Positions 18,795-28,334 are shown, counted from the stretch's first letter. The stretch is DNA of 61,320 nt from Clostridium akagii DSM 12554 (GCF_000686725.1 NZ_JMLK01000022.1:1-61320), one strand, 5' to 3'. Notes: generated by a model not told the origin, from the letters alone. A program made the numbers and translations.

Positions 18795-20018
18795 ATGAAA
18801 ATATGGAAAAGAAATTTAATAGTATGTTGGTTTGGAACATTTGTTACAGGCCTTGGAATGAGTCAAATAGCACCTATTATGCCTCTATATATAAGACAGC
18901 TCGGAGTGCATAACACCAGTTCAATTGAACAAATATCAGGGATTGCTTTTGGCATAACATTTATTGTATCAGCTATTTTTTCGCCAATATGGGGAGCCGC
19001 AGCAGACAAGTTTGGAAGAAAACCTATGCTCCTGAGGGCAAGCCTTGGAATGTCTCTTGTAATTGGAAGCATGGGTTTTGCACAAAATGTCTATGAACTT
19101 ATTGGTCTTAGAACCCTCCAAGGGGTTATAACTGGATATACTACAGCTTGCATTATACTCATAGCAACTCAAACTGAAGAAAAACATGCTGGATGGGCTC
19201 TTGGAGTACTTTCAACAGCATCTGTTACAGGACTCCTCATTGGACCATCCCTTGGTGGATTTTTGGATGAATTTTTAGGATTACAATTTACATTTTTCCT
19301 AACCGGCATATTAATGCTATTTGTGTTCATTACAACTTTGCTATTTGTTAAAGAAAAATTTGTACCACAAAGGAAAAATATTTTAAGCATTAAAGAAGTA
19401 TGGAAACAATTGCCTTATCCTAGCCTTATTGTAACTATGTTTGTAACATCATTTGTACTACAACTTGCTTATTATTCCATTGAGCCTATAATGACTGTAT
19501 ATATAACTCAGATATCAACTAGTTCTGCTCATATTGCGCTTATTTCTGGTTTGGCATTTTCAGCGTCAGGACTTGCTAATATAATAGCGGCTCCAAAACT
19601 TGGAAAATTGTCAGATAAAATTGGACCTGAAAAAGTTATGCTTATAGCACTTATTGTGGCCGGCATTGTATTTATACCTCAAGCCTTCGCACAAAATCCA
19701 TGGCAATTAATGGCATTAAGATTTTTACTTGGATTTGCCACAGCAGGCCTTGCGCCATCAATTAATACTCTGATAAAAAAAATAACACCCAAGAATCTTA
19801 CTGGTAGAATATTTGGGTTTAATATGTCTGCGTTTTACCTAGGAACCTTTTCAGGCTCTGTTATTGGAGGACAAATAGCATCACGTCTTGGCATCAAATA
19901 TGTATTTTTTATTACAAGTAGCTTGCTTCTCTTAAATGCAATTTGGGTTTATAAAAAAGTTTTTAAAAAATTAGCTTTAATAGATAAGAAAAGAATAATG
20001 GGGGCGAAAATATCATGA
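18795..20018 (+). CDS. MFS multidrug exporter (MdtG-like)
   Basis: A 407-residue transporter with about 12 membrane segments. The MFS loop 2-3 motif is seen as [19 protein letters not shown] and the antiporter motif C region as [12 protein letters not shown]. This layout fits 12-TM DHA1 drug:H+ antiporters such as MdtG. Start at 18795 is chosen for AAGGAG 9 bases upstream. Its last codons overlap the ATG of the next gene by 4 bases, so both belong to the TetR-controlled operon. Confidence 0.88.
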   Translation: MKIWKRNLIVCWFGTFVTGLGMSQIAPIMPLYIRQLGVHNTSSIEQISGIAFGITFIVSAIFSPIWGAAADKFGRKPMLLRASLGMSLVIGSMGFAQNVYELIGLRTLQGVITGYTTACIILIATQTEEKHAGWALGVLSTASVTGLLIGPSLGGFLDEFLGLQFTFFLTGILMLFVFITTLLFVKEKFVPQRKNILSIKEVWKQLPYPSLIVTMFVTSFVLQLAYYSIEPIMTVYITQISTSSAHIALISGLAFSASGLANIIAAPKLGKLSDKIGPEKVMLIALIVAGIVFIPQAFAQNPWQLMALRFLLGFATAGLAPSINTLIKKITPKNLTGRIFGFNMSAFYLGTFSGSVIGGQIASRLGIKYVFFITSSLLLLNAIWVYKKVFKKLALIDKKRIMGAKIS

Positions 20019-20587
20019 AAAATGAATTCATTGAAAGTAATAAAGTTGCATTAGTTGTTATTGATCTTCAACAAGGTATAGTAAATAGAAAACTTACACC
20101 ATATAGTGGACAGGAAATTGTAGAAAACTCAAGAAAGTTAATAGAGGATTTCAAAACTAAAGGTGCATTTATTGTCCTCGTAAGGGTTTCAAGTTTGGAT
20201 GGAAAAGATATGGTAAAGCCAGCGACTGATTTACCACCAAGAAATTTTAGTCTTCCAAAGGGCTTTGATGCTTACGTACCAGAAATAGCAGAAATACCGA
20301 ATACTTACAAGATAACTAAAAGGCAATGGGGGGCATTTTATGGTACTGATCTAGATTTACAGTTAAGGAGACGTAACATAAGTACAATTGTGCTTTGTGG
20401 TGTTTCTACAGGCATTGGGGTGGATACCACCGCAAGAGAAGCATTTTCTAGAGGCTTTAATCAATACTTTGTAGAAGATGCTATGACAGCTTCAACTGAG
20501 GGTGAACATGAATTTGTTTGTAATTATATATTCCCTAAAATTGGTAAAATAAGAACAACTGACGAAATAATAGCATTAATTAAATAA
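20015..20587 (+). CDS. Isochorismatase-like hydrolase, catalytic Cys missing
   Basis: A 190-residue member of the isochorismatase-like family: VVIDLQQGI with the catalytic Asp, [18 protein letters not shown] with the conserved Lys, and the loop [17 protein letters not shown]. In cysteine hydrolases of this fold the loop reads TNxCV with a nucleophile Cys. Here the position is Gly (GIGV), as in isochorismatases proper and some YwoC-like proteins. It is unlikely to be an amidase, so isochorismate-type vinyl ether hydrolysis or another role is possible. Coupled by ATGA overlap to the MFS gene. Confidence 0.85.
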   Translation: MKNEFIESNKVALVVIDLQQGIVNRKLTPYSGQEIVENSRKLIEDFKTKGAFIVLVRVSSLDGKDMVKPATDLPPRNFSLPKGFDAYVPEIAEIPNTYKITKRQWGAFYGTDLDLQLRRRNISTIVLCGVSTGIGVDTTAREAFSRGFNQYFVEDAMTASTEGEHEFVCNYIFPKIGKIRTTDEIIALIK

Positions 20588-20594
20588 GTATAAG

Positions 20595-20641
20595 AAAGAA
20601 GCCATATCATGGATAATACATCCTGGTATAGCTTCTTTTAA
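20595..20641 (+). terminator. Terminator of TetR/MFS operon
   Basis: AAGAAGCCATATCATGGAT pairs imperfectly with ATCCTGGTATAGCTTCTT, followed by TTT. Confidence 0.8.
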
Positions 20642-20662
20642 CTTATGTAATTTATCCCAAAC

Positions 20663-20899
20663 TCAATATGTTTTAAATGCTAGCATATTTTCCTTTAGAA
20701 TTTTATCCGCAATAATATCTAACTTGTCCTCATCTGAAGTAGCTTCACTGCTGAATTGCTCAAAATCTAAAATTACATATTTAGGCTTATTATTTTTCAT
20801 TATTATCAATGTTTTTTCTTGGTCAACTATTTGGGCTATTCTCGAAAATTTTTCATTAGCTTCAGATAAAGAAATCATCTTACCAGTATTTATTAACAT
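20663..20899 (-). CDS. Phd/YefM family antitoxin, no toxin seen
   Basis: A 78-residue protein of the Phd/YefM antitoxin type: MISLSEANEKFSRIAQIVDQ, then LIIMKNNKPKYVILDFEQF, the usual beta-strand/helix DNA-binding fold, then a charged tail that would wrap a toxin. The start at 20899 follows GGGAGTGG. No RelE/Doc/ParE-like frame lies on either side; on the right is non-coding DNA with two terminators and on the left a terminator. It is either an orphan antitoxin or a stand-alone regulator. Confidence 0.8.
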   Translation of the reverse strand: MLINTGKMISLSEANEKFSRIAQIVDQEKTLIIMKNNKPKYVILDFEQFSSEATSDEDKLDIIADKILKENMLAFKTY

Positions 20900-21098
20900 A
20901 CAAACCACTCCCAATACATATTATATGATTGAACAACAATAATAATGCTACTACCTTAAAACATAAGTGTGTACATGCTAAAGTATTTTCTTTAGCATAA
21001 AATTATTTACAAATAGTATTTAATATTTTCATAGCATTGTCATAAATTAAGATTAATATATAAATATAGAGATTACCCCCTCTTAAAATACGTTTATA

Positions 21099-21130
21099 AG
21101 CACTTGGTTATTTCCAAGTGCTATTTTTTT
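21099..21130 (+). terminator. Terminator in gene-free DNA
   Basis: AGCACTTGG and CCAAGTGCT arms, 6-base loop, seven T residues. Confidence 0.85.
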
Positions 21131-21146
21131 CTCTAGGATTATATAC

Positions 21147-21180
21147 AAAGGCAGTTACTTAATTGTAGCTGTCTTTTTTA
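21147..21180 (+). terminator. Second tandem terminator
   Basis: AAAGGCAGTTAC pairs with GTAGCTGTCTTT, then TTT, only 20 bases after the previous terminator and with no gene between. Confidence 0.75.
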
Positions 21181-21286
21181 GTTGAAATTTAAGGTAAATA
21201 ATAACAAATAACATATTTATACCACATTTACAATATATAATAGCCTTAGATAACAAATAATATTAAAATTTTAGGAGGCATTAAAA

Positions 21287-21622
21287 ATGAGTATTTCATC
21301 TATTTCATCCTTATCAAATTTAACTAAATCAGTAGTTTCAAGCAGTAAAAGTACCACTAGTAACGCTAAAAGTGCTGGAAGTGCCAGCAGTAGCACTACT
21401 AGTACTAGTTCAAGTACTACTTCTGCCTTAGAGAGTCAGAAGGCATCAATTCAGAAACAAATACAAGAAGCTAATAGCAGTGGTGGAGATGAAAAAACTA
21501 AACAAATAAAAATCAAAGCATTACAAACACAGCTACAAACAATTGAAACTGAAATAACACAAGCCGAAACTAGCAGTTCATCAAGTTCTAGTTCATCAAA
21601 CATAATTGATGTTAAGGCTTAA
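21287..21622 (+). CDS. FlxA-like Ser-rich small protein
   Basis: A 111-residue protein with a Ser/Thr-rich N-terminal half, a central coiled coil (ALESQKASIQKQIQEAN, KQIKIKALQTQLQTIETEI) and a poly-Ser tail. It resembles FlxA-like proteins, small coiled-coil proteins of unclear role. No signal peptide or membrane segment. GGAGG site 9 bases upstream. It stands alone between terminators. Low sequence complexity makes any assignment weak. Confidence 0.6.
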   Translation: MSISSISSLSNLTKSVVSSSKSTTSNAKSAGSASSSTTSTSSSTTSALESQKASIQKQIQEANSSGGDEKTKQIKIKALQTQLQTIETEITQAETSSSSSSSSSNIIDVKA

Positions 21623-21629
21623 TAAGTAA

Positions 21630-21674
21630 ACATACATGCCATTTTAGGCATCCTGGGTAAAATGGTATGTATGT
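21630..21674 (+). terminator. Hairpin after FlxA-like gene
   Basis: Perfect 17-base arms starting ACATACATGCCATTTTA with an 11-base loop. No clean T-run follows, so it may protect or process the transcript end. Confidence 0.7.
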
Positions 21675-21877
21675 CAATTATATCGAATAAAACAAAATAA
21701 ATTTTCAACTTTTTTTATTGAAAATACAAATAATAAAATTTTCCTTATGTCCTTTGTTCTCAGTGTCTCCAACCTCCTGTTTGTCTAATACATTGATTTG
21801 TAGCCTTTCGCCTGTTTACAAATTGATAACATGCAGGCAACCCTACATTCATAAACAATTGTTAAGGTGTAACCACG

Positions 21878-21903
21878 TTAATAGTTTAAACAACAACTAT
21901 TAA
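21878..21903. promoter_or_regulatory. Inverted repeat upstream of repeat protein
   Basis: TTAATAGTT and AACTATTAA arms around 8 bases, about 35 bases before the start codon. A possible operator. The 200 bases to its left show no gene. Confidence 0.4.
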
Positions 21904-21937
21904 TGAATATTACTAAAACATATTGGAGGTAAATTAA

Positions 21938-22696
21938 ATGGCAAAAACTAAATTTTACAAAATTGCCGCTTTAACACTTACATTATCAATGGTGATGGGT
22001 TCATCAGTATTTGCATCAACACTACAGACGGGTACAACATCAACTAGTAATAATTACAGTTGTAAATCTGGACACAATAATAAAGGAAATTGTAATTTTA
22101 AAAGCAAACTTGATGGTCTCGTTGCCGCAGGAACTATAACTCAAGTTCAAGAAGATGCTGCAATGAAACTTTTAACTACTACTAAAGGGAATGATAAGGT
22201 AAAATCAAAACTTGATAGCCTTGTTACTTCAGGCGCCATAACTCAGGCTGAGGAAGACTCTATAGTTAAACTCGCAGCTACATGTCCTGCTAATGGTGAT
22301 CTAAAGACACAGCTTGACGGGCTTGTTAAGACAGGTACCATAAATCAAACTCAAGAGAATTCTATAATTGAAAATTTAACTCCTATAAAAGGAAATGATG
22401 AAATAAAAACAAAGCTTGATAGTCTTGTTACTTCAGGTACTATAACTCAGGCTCAAGAAGATGCTTTAGTTAATCTTAAAACTGAAAAGCCAGTTAAAGG
22501 TGGTCTAAAGGCTGAAGTTGATAACCTTGTTAAGGCAGGTACTATAACTCAGGCTCAGGAAGATACTATAGTTAAACTTTTAACTCCCACTAAACAAAAT
22601 GATGGAAGAAAAGCAAAGCTTGATACCCTTGTTAAATCGGGGAACATAACTCAATCTCAAGAAGATTCTATGATAAATGCACTAACAATACATTAA
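21938..22696 (+). CDS. Secreted protein with six 34-residue helical repeats
   Basis: A 252-residue exported protein. Residues 1-27 form a signal peptide ending around SSVFA-ST. The remainder is about six tandem repeats of ~34 residues with the core KLDSLVTSGTITQAQEDAIV followed by a PTKGND-like linker. Each unit reads as a helical hairpin. I do not recognise a named family; the repeats recall short helical modules (DUF2680-like) of clostridial surface proteins. No cell-wall anchor or enzyme domain is seen. Strong GGAGG site and strong terminator. Abundant expression is plausible. Confidence 0.75.
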   Translation: MAKTKFYKIAALTLTLSMVMGSSVFASTLQTGTTSTSNNYSCKSGHNNKGNCNFKSKLDGLVAAGTITQVQEDAAMKLLTTTKGNDKVKSKLDSLVTSGAITQAEEDSIVKLAATCPANGDLKTQLDGLVKTGTINQTQENSIIENLTPIKGNDEIKTKLDSLVTSGTITQAQEDALVNLKTEKPVKGGLKAEVDNLVKAGTITQAQEDTIVKLLTPTKQNDGRKAKLDTLVKSGNITQSQEDSMINALTIH

Positions 22697-22720
22697 CATA
22701 TAACTACTGAGATAAATACA

Positions 22721-22768
22721 AAGAGTGTGACATGCTGGCATATATCCAGTGTCACACTCTTCTTTTTT
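22721..22768 (+). terminator. Terminator of repeat protein gene
   Basis: AGAGTGTGACATGCTGG pairs with CCAGTGTCACACTCT, followed by a T-run. Confidence 0.9.
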
Positions 22769-22800
22769 TATAAAAATATACTGATTCATAATTTCTATAA

Positions 22801-24705
22801 TCATTTCTCAAAACTTTTTATAAGGTTATGATTTAAAATTTCATCATTATATTCTAACTGTTTGGTAGTATCTTTTTTCTCATTTAGAAGAATATTTGTT
22901 TGTGGTATTTTTTTCCCAGATTTAATATCATAATATGTATCTGTACCAGCTACATAAAAATCATTTCCATCAGTGAACGAGCTATCTCTAAATGATACCA
23001 CATTAGCATTAGTATTTAATAAATCAGTTCCAAACATATATTTTTTATCTAGATTAAAAAGGTTCGCAATGGTTGGATAAAGATCTACTTGCCCTGCAGG
23101 TAGGGTATTAACTCCCTTATTAGCGTCATCTGGAAAATGAATCATCATTGGCACTTTTTGAAGTTTATCCCAATCTAAATCTGTGGCATTTTGTATACCT
23201 TCAACGTCATATAAACCTTCTGCTTCATATTTAGGAATTGCGAAATGATCTCCATAAAGTACAACTATAGAATTTTTTAAGATTCCCTCATTATCAAGCT
23301 TATCTAAAAACATACCAAGTTGAGCATCCGTGTAATGAATTCCATTCATATAGTTACCAATGTAGCTTCCCTTATATTTCCCAAGATTAAAATCACTACC
23401 ATAACCCTTTTGATCATCGTAAGGCATATGGCTACTTAAAGTAATCATAAAAGAATAATAAGGCTCTTTATAGGTTTTAAGCTTTTGTAAAGTCTGATTT
23501 AAAAATGACTTGTCACTTAAACCAAGTCCTACCTGTTCATCATTATTATAATCTTTTGCAGAAAAATATTTACTAAAATCCTCGGCCTTGTACATTACAT
23601 TTCTATTCCAAAATCCATTTTCATAGCCGTTTAAAGCTACCGTAAAATATCCTTTGTCATTAAATTGTTTTGCAGTAGAATCAAAGGTGTCCCCTGGATA
23701 AAGTTCATAGGCAGCACCAGTAGCTGCAGGATATAGCGAATTTAGTGATAAAAATTCGGCATCTGCAGTAGTCCCCGCTGCAGCTTGGTAATAATAATTG
23801 TTAAAATATAAACTCTTTCCAAGCCATCTGTTTAAATTAGGTGTGATTTCCTCACCGTTAATCTTTTTACCAATAACGAATTGTTGAAGAGCTTCAACCT
23901 GAATTACAATTAAATTTTTACCTTTCCCTGCATCTTTTAGTACTGTTCCCTTTGTAGCATCTTTTTTTTGTAAATATTGTTTTATCTCCTTTTGCTTTGA
24001 AGCGGGAACTGATTGCATATTAGATAATTTTGTGGATGTTTCGTTATAGGCATCAATTACATGAAAATTAATATTACCAATTTTGCTTAGCAAATACATT
24101 TTATTGGACATTGTATGAATTAATCCTGGTTGTTCAACATCTAAAGCATTAATGCATCGCGCATCGCCTGTAACTCCAATTCCAAATACCACCAAAAAAA
24201 TAATAAATCTTCTATAAAAAAAAGTATCAGTCCTAGATAATTTTTTATATAAAAATAGTACAGGTATTAAGATAATTATATCCGCAAAATAAAAGATATC
24301 TGAAAACTTTAGAAGACTCTGAACGCCAGAAGATACGTCTCCAAGCATGGTAGCATTTTGTATTGTTCCTATAGATATAGCACCTTTGCTATATCTATAA
24401 TATAATGTGTCTGCAAAAGCAATTATGCTTAACAGTATGTCCATTATATATAAATATTTTATTCGATTTTTGTTTTTAAATAATAAAGAAATACTTCCGA
24501 TTACAATTACTGAAGATATAATAGCGGTCTTATAATCTAAGAAATAAGGTGATATTAATTTGTTATAGTTAATTTCTTTTATAGAAATTATAATTAAAAA
24601 CCAAATAATATCTAAATTGTTTACTACTAATTTATTAAATATTAATTTTAATATTTTTGCGGATTTCGTGTTTTTTATTTTACTTATTTTTTCCATAGTA
24701 TTCAT
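22801..24705 (-). CDS. LTA synthase-like membrane sulfatase
   Basis: A 634-residue LtaS-type protein. About five membrane segments occupy residues 20-215, then an extracellular sulfatase-fold domain. Catalytic features are IVIQVEALQ with the metal-binding Glu, the nucleophile Thr in AAGTTADAE (about residue 305), LNGYENGFWNR and VVLYGDHF. Family members polymerise glycerol phosphate from phosphatidylglycerol onto lipoteichoic acid. Related paralogues act as primases or phosphoglycerol transferases, so the exact step is open. The length is typical. Single gene. Confidence 0.9.
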   Translation of the reverse strand: MNTMEKISKIKNTKSAKILKLIFNKLVVNNLDIIWFLIIISIKEINYNKLISPYFLDYKTAIISSVIVIGSISLLFKNKNRIKYLYIMDILLSIIAFADTLYYRYSKGAISIGTIQNATMLGDVSSGVQSLLKFSDIFYFADIIILIPVLFLYKKLSRTDTFFYRRFIIFLVVFGIGVTGDARCINALDVEQPGLIHTMSNKMYLLSKIGNINFHVIDAYNETSTKLSNMQSVPASKQKEIKQYLQKKDATKGTVLKDAGKGKNLIVIQVEALQQFVIGKKINGEEITPNLNRWLGKSLYFNNYYYQAAAGTTADAEFLSLNSLYPAATGAAYELYPGDTFDSTAKQFNDKGYFTVALNGYENGFWNRNVMYKAEDFSKYFSAKDYNNDEQVGLGLSDKSFLNQTLQKLKTYKEPYYSFMITLSSHMPYDDQKGYGSDFNLGKYKGSYIGNYMNGIHYTDAQLGMFLDKLDNEGILKNSIVVLYGDHFAIPKYEAEGLYDVEGIQNATDLDWDKLQKVPMMIHFPDDANKGVNTLPAGQVDLYPTIANLFNLDKKYMFGTDLLNTNANVVSFRDSSFTDGNDFYVAGTDTYYDIKSGKKIPQTNILLNEKKDTTKQLEYNDEILNHNLIKSFEK

Positions 24706-24842
24706 ATTTGATATTTACCTTTCTTTAACATAATAATACTATAATACATTATTAAGATGTATTATTAAAGTATATAGCTGGACTATATTATTAAATTAAC
24801 AAAATATTAAAATTATTGCTTGAACTCCTAAATATTTAAAAT

Positions 24843-24879
24843 TAAGAGTTAAGATTTTAAATATAAATCTTAACTCTTA
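24843..24879. terminator. Hairpin between two minus-strand genes
   Basis: Perfect 15-base arms (TAAGAGTTAAGATTT and complement) with a 7-base loop. Located just after the small membrane gene and before the LTA-synthase-like gene. Confidence 0.75.
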
Positions 24880-24896
24880 TGTGTTCTGATTCCATA

Positions 24897-25310
24897 TTAT
24901 TGCTGCCTTTTTCTCTTAAATATGTCCCTTTTTCTATATACAAATACACCCATAATTAATGGCAATATTAATCCAGTCAATGTATTAACGCCAACTCCAG
25001 ATTGTATAATTGAGTATAATATATTGAAAAAGCATACAATAAAATATAAAATTACACCACTGATATTTTTTAGTAAAATTAATATAACTGAAATAACTAT
25101 AAGTGTTGAAACAATTATAATCGGTACAAAGTTACTTGAATAATATGTTTTTTTTACTCCTTGCTTCACTAATTCAGAATTTAACTGATCTTTAAATAAT
25201 AATCCAAATAATGAAAATAAAAACATTACACAATAAATCGCTAAATTAATAACTGATATTGTTTTTATTCCTACGCCAACTTTCTGTCTTTGCTTTTCTA
25301 AATTACTCAT
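24897..25310 (-). CDS. Small four-helix membrane protein
   Basis: A 137-residue protein with about four hydrophobic segments and a basic end (YRKRDIFKRKRQQ). I start it at 25310 (MSNLEKQ), where GGGGAGAG has better spacing than for the ATG three codons earlier. No family recognised. It lies alone, divergent from the superoxide dismutase gene. Function unknown. Confidence 0.7.
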   Translation of the reverse strand: MSNLEKQRQKVGVGIKTISVINLAIYCVMFLFSLFGLLFKDQLNSELVKQGVKKTYYSSNFVPIIIVSTLIVISVILILLKNISGVILYFIVCFFNILYSIIQSGVGVNTLTGLILPLIMGVFVYRKRDIFKRKRQQ

Positions 25311-25432
25311 AAAACACATCTCTCCCCGTTATTTATTACATCTAATATATTATCATACAATCCATTACTTGGTAAATTATATTTTAGTAATTTCATAGTA
25401 TATATTATAATAATTTTAATTAAGGTGGTTCA

Positions 25433-26077
25433 ATGTACAATCTAAAACCTGAAACCTTTAATTTTAAATCAGTTAAAGGCATTTCTATGAGACAATTGGA
25501 TGAACATTATAAATTGTATGTAGGTTACGTAAGCAAATTAAATGAAATATGGAATATTCCATACTTACCAAGTAATTATAATGACAGTAATCCAACTTAT
25601 TCAAAAATGCGAAGCCTAAAACTAGGTGAAACCTATGCTCTTAACGGCACAAAACTTCACAATCTTTATTTTCAAAACATGACAAATGGCAATAATACGC
25701 CTTATGGTCCTGTACTCAATGCTATAACAAAACAGTTTTCAACTCTTGATAATTTTATATCTTATATTACAAACGTGGGCTTATCCATGAGAGGATGGGC
25801 AATTCTAACTATTGATTCAATTGATAATAAGTTTCATATAATAGGTAGTGATTTGCATGATACTGGTTCAGTATGGCTTTCTTATCCAATACTAGTTATG
25901 GATGTCTATGAACATGCTTATTTCATGGATTTCGGAACGGATAGGAAAAAGTATATCAATACTTTTATTCAAAATATAAACTGGGCCATTTTGAACCAAA
26001 GGTTTCAAAAATATATTTCTTTAATGAAATCTATGAGTATGAATAGACAGAACACTTGCCCCTTTGGATTTTATTAA
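25433..26077 (+). CDS. Fe/Mn superoxide dismutase family protein
   Basis: A 214-residue Fe/Mn-SOD. Expected ligands are visible: the first His in LDEHYKLYVGYV, the second in LNGTKLHNLYFQN, and Asp and His in MDVYEHAYFMDFG. The sequence departs from typical SODs at several places (LDEHYKLY for the usual FHYGKHH region), as do other clostridial members sometimes linked to spores. It would detoxify superoxide during oxygen exposure. AAGGTGG site, single gene, convergent with an ABC permease across a shared terminator. Confidence 0.85.
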   Translation: MYNLKPETFNFKSVKGISMRQLDEHYKLYVGYVSKLNEIWNIPYLPSNYNDSNPTYSKMRSLKLGETYALNGTKLHNLYFQNMTNGNNTPYGPVLNAITKQFSTLDNFISYITNVGLSMRGWAILTIDSIDNKFHIIGSDLHDTGSVWLSYPILVMDVYEHAYFMDFGTDRKKYINTFIQNINWAILNQRFQKYISLMKSMSMNRQNTCPFGFY

Positions 26078-26082
26078 TAATT

Positions 26083-26131
26083 AAAAGGGATGTAAGTAAA
26101 TTTGTTGCACAATTTTACTTACATCCCTTTT
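26083..26131. terminator. Bidirectional terminator
   Basis: AAAAGGGATGTAAGTAAATT and its complement around GTTGCAC, between convergent genes. The tip resembles those at 8399 and 31143. Confidence 0.9.
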
Positions 26132-26180
26132 ATTGATTTTTTATTTTCTCCCCAAATATTTTATTACCTTTTAACTGTTT

Positions 26181-27200
26181 TTAAATATCTCGTTTTTGAA
26201 AAATAAAATATCCTAAAAAACAGAAAAGTGCACTATATAAAAGCGATATTATAATAGCAAAAGAAAGGCTCGTACCCCCAATTGCTGTACCGCTAGATAT
26301 ATAGGACGCAAAACTTGTAACTGCAAAAGGTAAATATTTACCCCATGTAAAGAATTCGGCTAGTAGGGAAATAATTCCCGCACCCACTAGAACCAAGAAT
26401 ATTGAGAATCCTGTTGCTATAGAACGAGATCTGGATATTGCTGAAATTGCAAAAGCTACTATTATAAATACAATAGCTTGAAGAGAATCAAGACCCAATA
26501 AAATAAGGGATTTTAACGCGGCAGGTTCATAGGATATTTTGCCACTCGTCCAAATCATTTCCTTTGAACTTATTCCATCAAACCCGAACAATATACCTAA
26601 AAGCAAGAAATTTAGAACAAATGTTGTTACTACAAGAACAATGCCATAAATTATTATAGCTATTAATTTTGCAGAAAGAATCTGAGAACGGCTGAAAGGA
26701 CGTGATATCATCATTTTCATGGTACCTTCTGAAAATTCACCTGCTACCGAAGCTGTGCATGCGATTACTGTAAACAGTATAACAAGTCCACTAAAACCAT
26801 TAGTATAAAAATAAGTCACTCTTGTCCAAATACTTTCTTTTGACTCTGGTTTTATATTATTGTTAATTCTATATTCATCTTCAGCTATAGTCTTTTTCAT
26901 AGGGCCTACACTCGTTGCTACTACCATTTTATTTGTTGAATTTTCCGCCTGAGTTAGCTGAACCTTTTCTGCCTGAATTTTTTTCTGTAAATCCTGTTTC
27001 CAATTTTGTGAACCATCAGTAGTAACGGTCGTAGTACTCGTAGTGGTAGTATCTGAAATATGGTTACTTGCAGTATAATATTTATAAATACCAGTGGCCA
27101 GAACTATTAGTACAATCATTATTATTAGCATTACTTTTGCAGAAATTCTTTTCCATAACTTCATATTTTCTATGGAAATAAGTGTAAAAAAGTTTCCCAT
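26181..27200 (-). CDS. ABC-2 type permease
   Basis: A 339-residue membrane subunit with one N-terminal segment, a large loop of about 100 residues containing a coiled coil (KIQAEKVQLTQAENS), then about five segments (GTMKMMISRPFSRSQIL is the typical ABC-2 motif). It follows its ATPase by one base and forms an exporter of the BcrAB/lantibiotic-immunity type. Substrate unknown. Confidence 0.85.
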   Translation of the reverse strand: MGNFFTLISIENMKLWKRISAKVMLIIMIVLIVLATGIYKYYTASNHISDTTTTSTTTVTTDGSQNWKQDLQKKIQAEKVQLTQAENSTNKMVVATSVGPMKKTIAEDEYRINNNIKPESKESIWTRVTYFYTNGFSGLVILFTVIACTASVAGEFSEGTMKMMISRPFSRSQILSAKLIAIIIYGIVLVVTTFVLNFLLLGILFGFDGISSKEMIWTSGKISYEPAALKSLILLGLDSLQAIVFIIVAFAISAISRSRSIATGFSIFLVLVGAGIISLLAEFFTWGKYLPFAVTSFASYISSGTAIGGTSLSFAIIISLLYSALFCFLGYFIFQKRDI

Positions 27201-27201
27201 A

Positions 27202-28125
27202 TTATTTTTCCTCCCCTGTAAGCTTCATAAATACATCTTCAAGTGATTGTGCATCTTGTTTGTCCATACCATAAACAGATATGCCTGCAGTTGTTAATGT
27301 TGTAATTATTTCAGGGACATGCTCCTGAGTAGTTTCAACATGTACTCCATCACTCATAACACTACTATTAATATTTACACTCAACAGTAGTTCTGCAGCT
27401 TTTTCATTATTATCAGTTTTTACAAGCAAAACAGTTTTACCATCCTCAGCAGTCATATTAATGATCTCTTCAACAGTTTTAACAGTTATTATCTTACCAT
27501 TGTTAATTATGCCCACACGATCACACATTTGCTGCATTTCTCCTAGTATATGACTAGAAATGAGAACTGTAAGGTCAGTTTCTTTTGCAAGTTTTTTAAG
27601 CAGATTACGCATGTCTTTAATTCCTGCTGGATCAAGTCCATTTGTAGGTTCATCAAGTATAAGTAACTTTGGCCTGTGCAAAAGTGCTTGACCAATACCT
27701 AACCGCTGCTTCATGCCTAGCGAATAAGTTTTCACCTTGTCATTTATAGCTTTTTCAAGATCAACAATTTTCACAACCTCGTTAATCCTCGCTTCATCTA
27801 CATTTTTATACATTTTGCCAAATACTCGTAGGTTGTCTAGTCCAGACATATACTTGTACATATCTGGATTCTCAACAATACATCCAATGTTGCGCATTGC
27901 ACCTTTAAAGTCATCTTTTACTGAAAGTCCATTTACGAATACGTCCCCTTCAGTTATTTTTGATAAACCAACAATCATTTTTATAGTTGTAGATTTACCT
28001 GCACCGTTGGGTCCAAGAAAACCAAATATTTCTCCAGTATTAAGTTCCATAGAAATGTCTGAAACAATGGCTCGCTTGCCAATTACTTTTTTTAACTTAT
28101 CAATTTTTAATACTACATTAGTCAT
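27202..28125 (-). CDS. ABC transporter ATPase (BcrA-like)
   Basis: A 307-residue ATPase with Walker A GPNGAGKST, Q-loop region VENPDMY, signature YSLGMKQRLGIGQAL, Walker B LLILDEPTNGLD and switch His in LISSHILGEM. The C-terminal ~90 residues are an extension typical of BcrA/drug-export ATPases. AGGAGG site before the ATG. First of a two-gene operon with the permease. A bacitracin-like or antimicrobial peptide resistance role is plausible but not shown. Confidence 0.9.
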   Translation of the reverse strand: MTNVVLKIDKLKKVIGKRAIVSDISMELNTGEIFGFLGPNGAGKSTTIKMIVGLSKITEGDVFVNGLSVKDDFKGAMRNIGCIVENPDMYKYMSGLDNLRVFGKMYKNVDEARINEVVKIVDLEKAINDKVKTYSLGMKQRLGIGQALLHRPKLLILDEPTNGLDPAGIKDMRNLLKKLAKETDLTVLISSHILGEMQQMCDRVGIINNGKIITVKTVEEIINMTAEDGKTVLLVKTDNNEKAAELLLSVNINSSVMSDGVHVETTQEHVPEIITTLTTAGISVYGMDKQDAQSLEDVFMKLTGEEK

Positions 28126-28255
28126 AACATGCCTCCTGAAATTAATATTTAAGTTTAGAATATATTATTGCGCGGTAAAAGCATACCATATCATGTTTTA
28201 AATTGTCAATTATTCAAATATAATTAATTAAAGGTATATGATAGCTTTGTATTTA

Positions 28256-28297
28256 GAAAAAAAAGGCACACTAATAAAATAATGTGCTTTTTTTTGA
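28256..28297. terminator. Bidirectional terminator
   Basis: GGCACACTAAT/ATAATGTGC stem with A-run before and T-run after, so it works on the minus strand to end the three-gene ABC operon to its right. Confidence 0.8.
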
Positions 28298-28334
28298 TTA
28301 ATAAGAGATCATATTTATACCACTAGGTTAGCCT

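Larger units (their letters stand above)
20900..21286. other. Intergenic with tandem hairpins, no gene
   Basis: This stretch holds a TGCTAAAG/CTTTAGCA hairpin (20976-20999) and two strong terminators, and no reading frame with a ribosome binding site between them. A short non-coding RNA ending at one of the terminators is possible. The second half carries the promoter region of the next gene. Confidence 0.5.

Noticed and set aside
20724-20942. Plus-strand frame opposite the Phd gene as the missing toxin
   Set aside because: It is the antisense of the antitoxin gene, has no toxin motif and no ribosome binding site.
21690-21850. Riboswitch or coding remnant before the repeat protein
   Set aside because: GC-richer words occur here, but I could match no known RNA class and the translated frames are interrupted.
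22070-22696. Periodic DNA repeats as a CRISPR array
   Set aside because: Repeats are in frame, encode a secreted protein, and have no unique spacers. No CRISPR array or cas gene was seen in the window.
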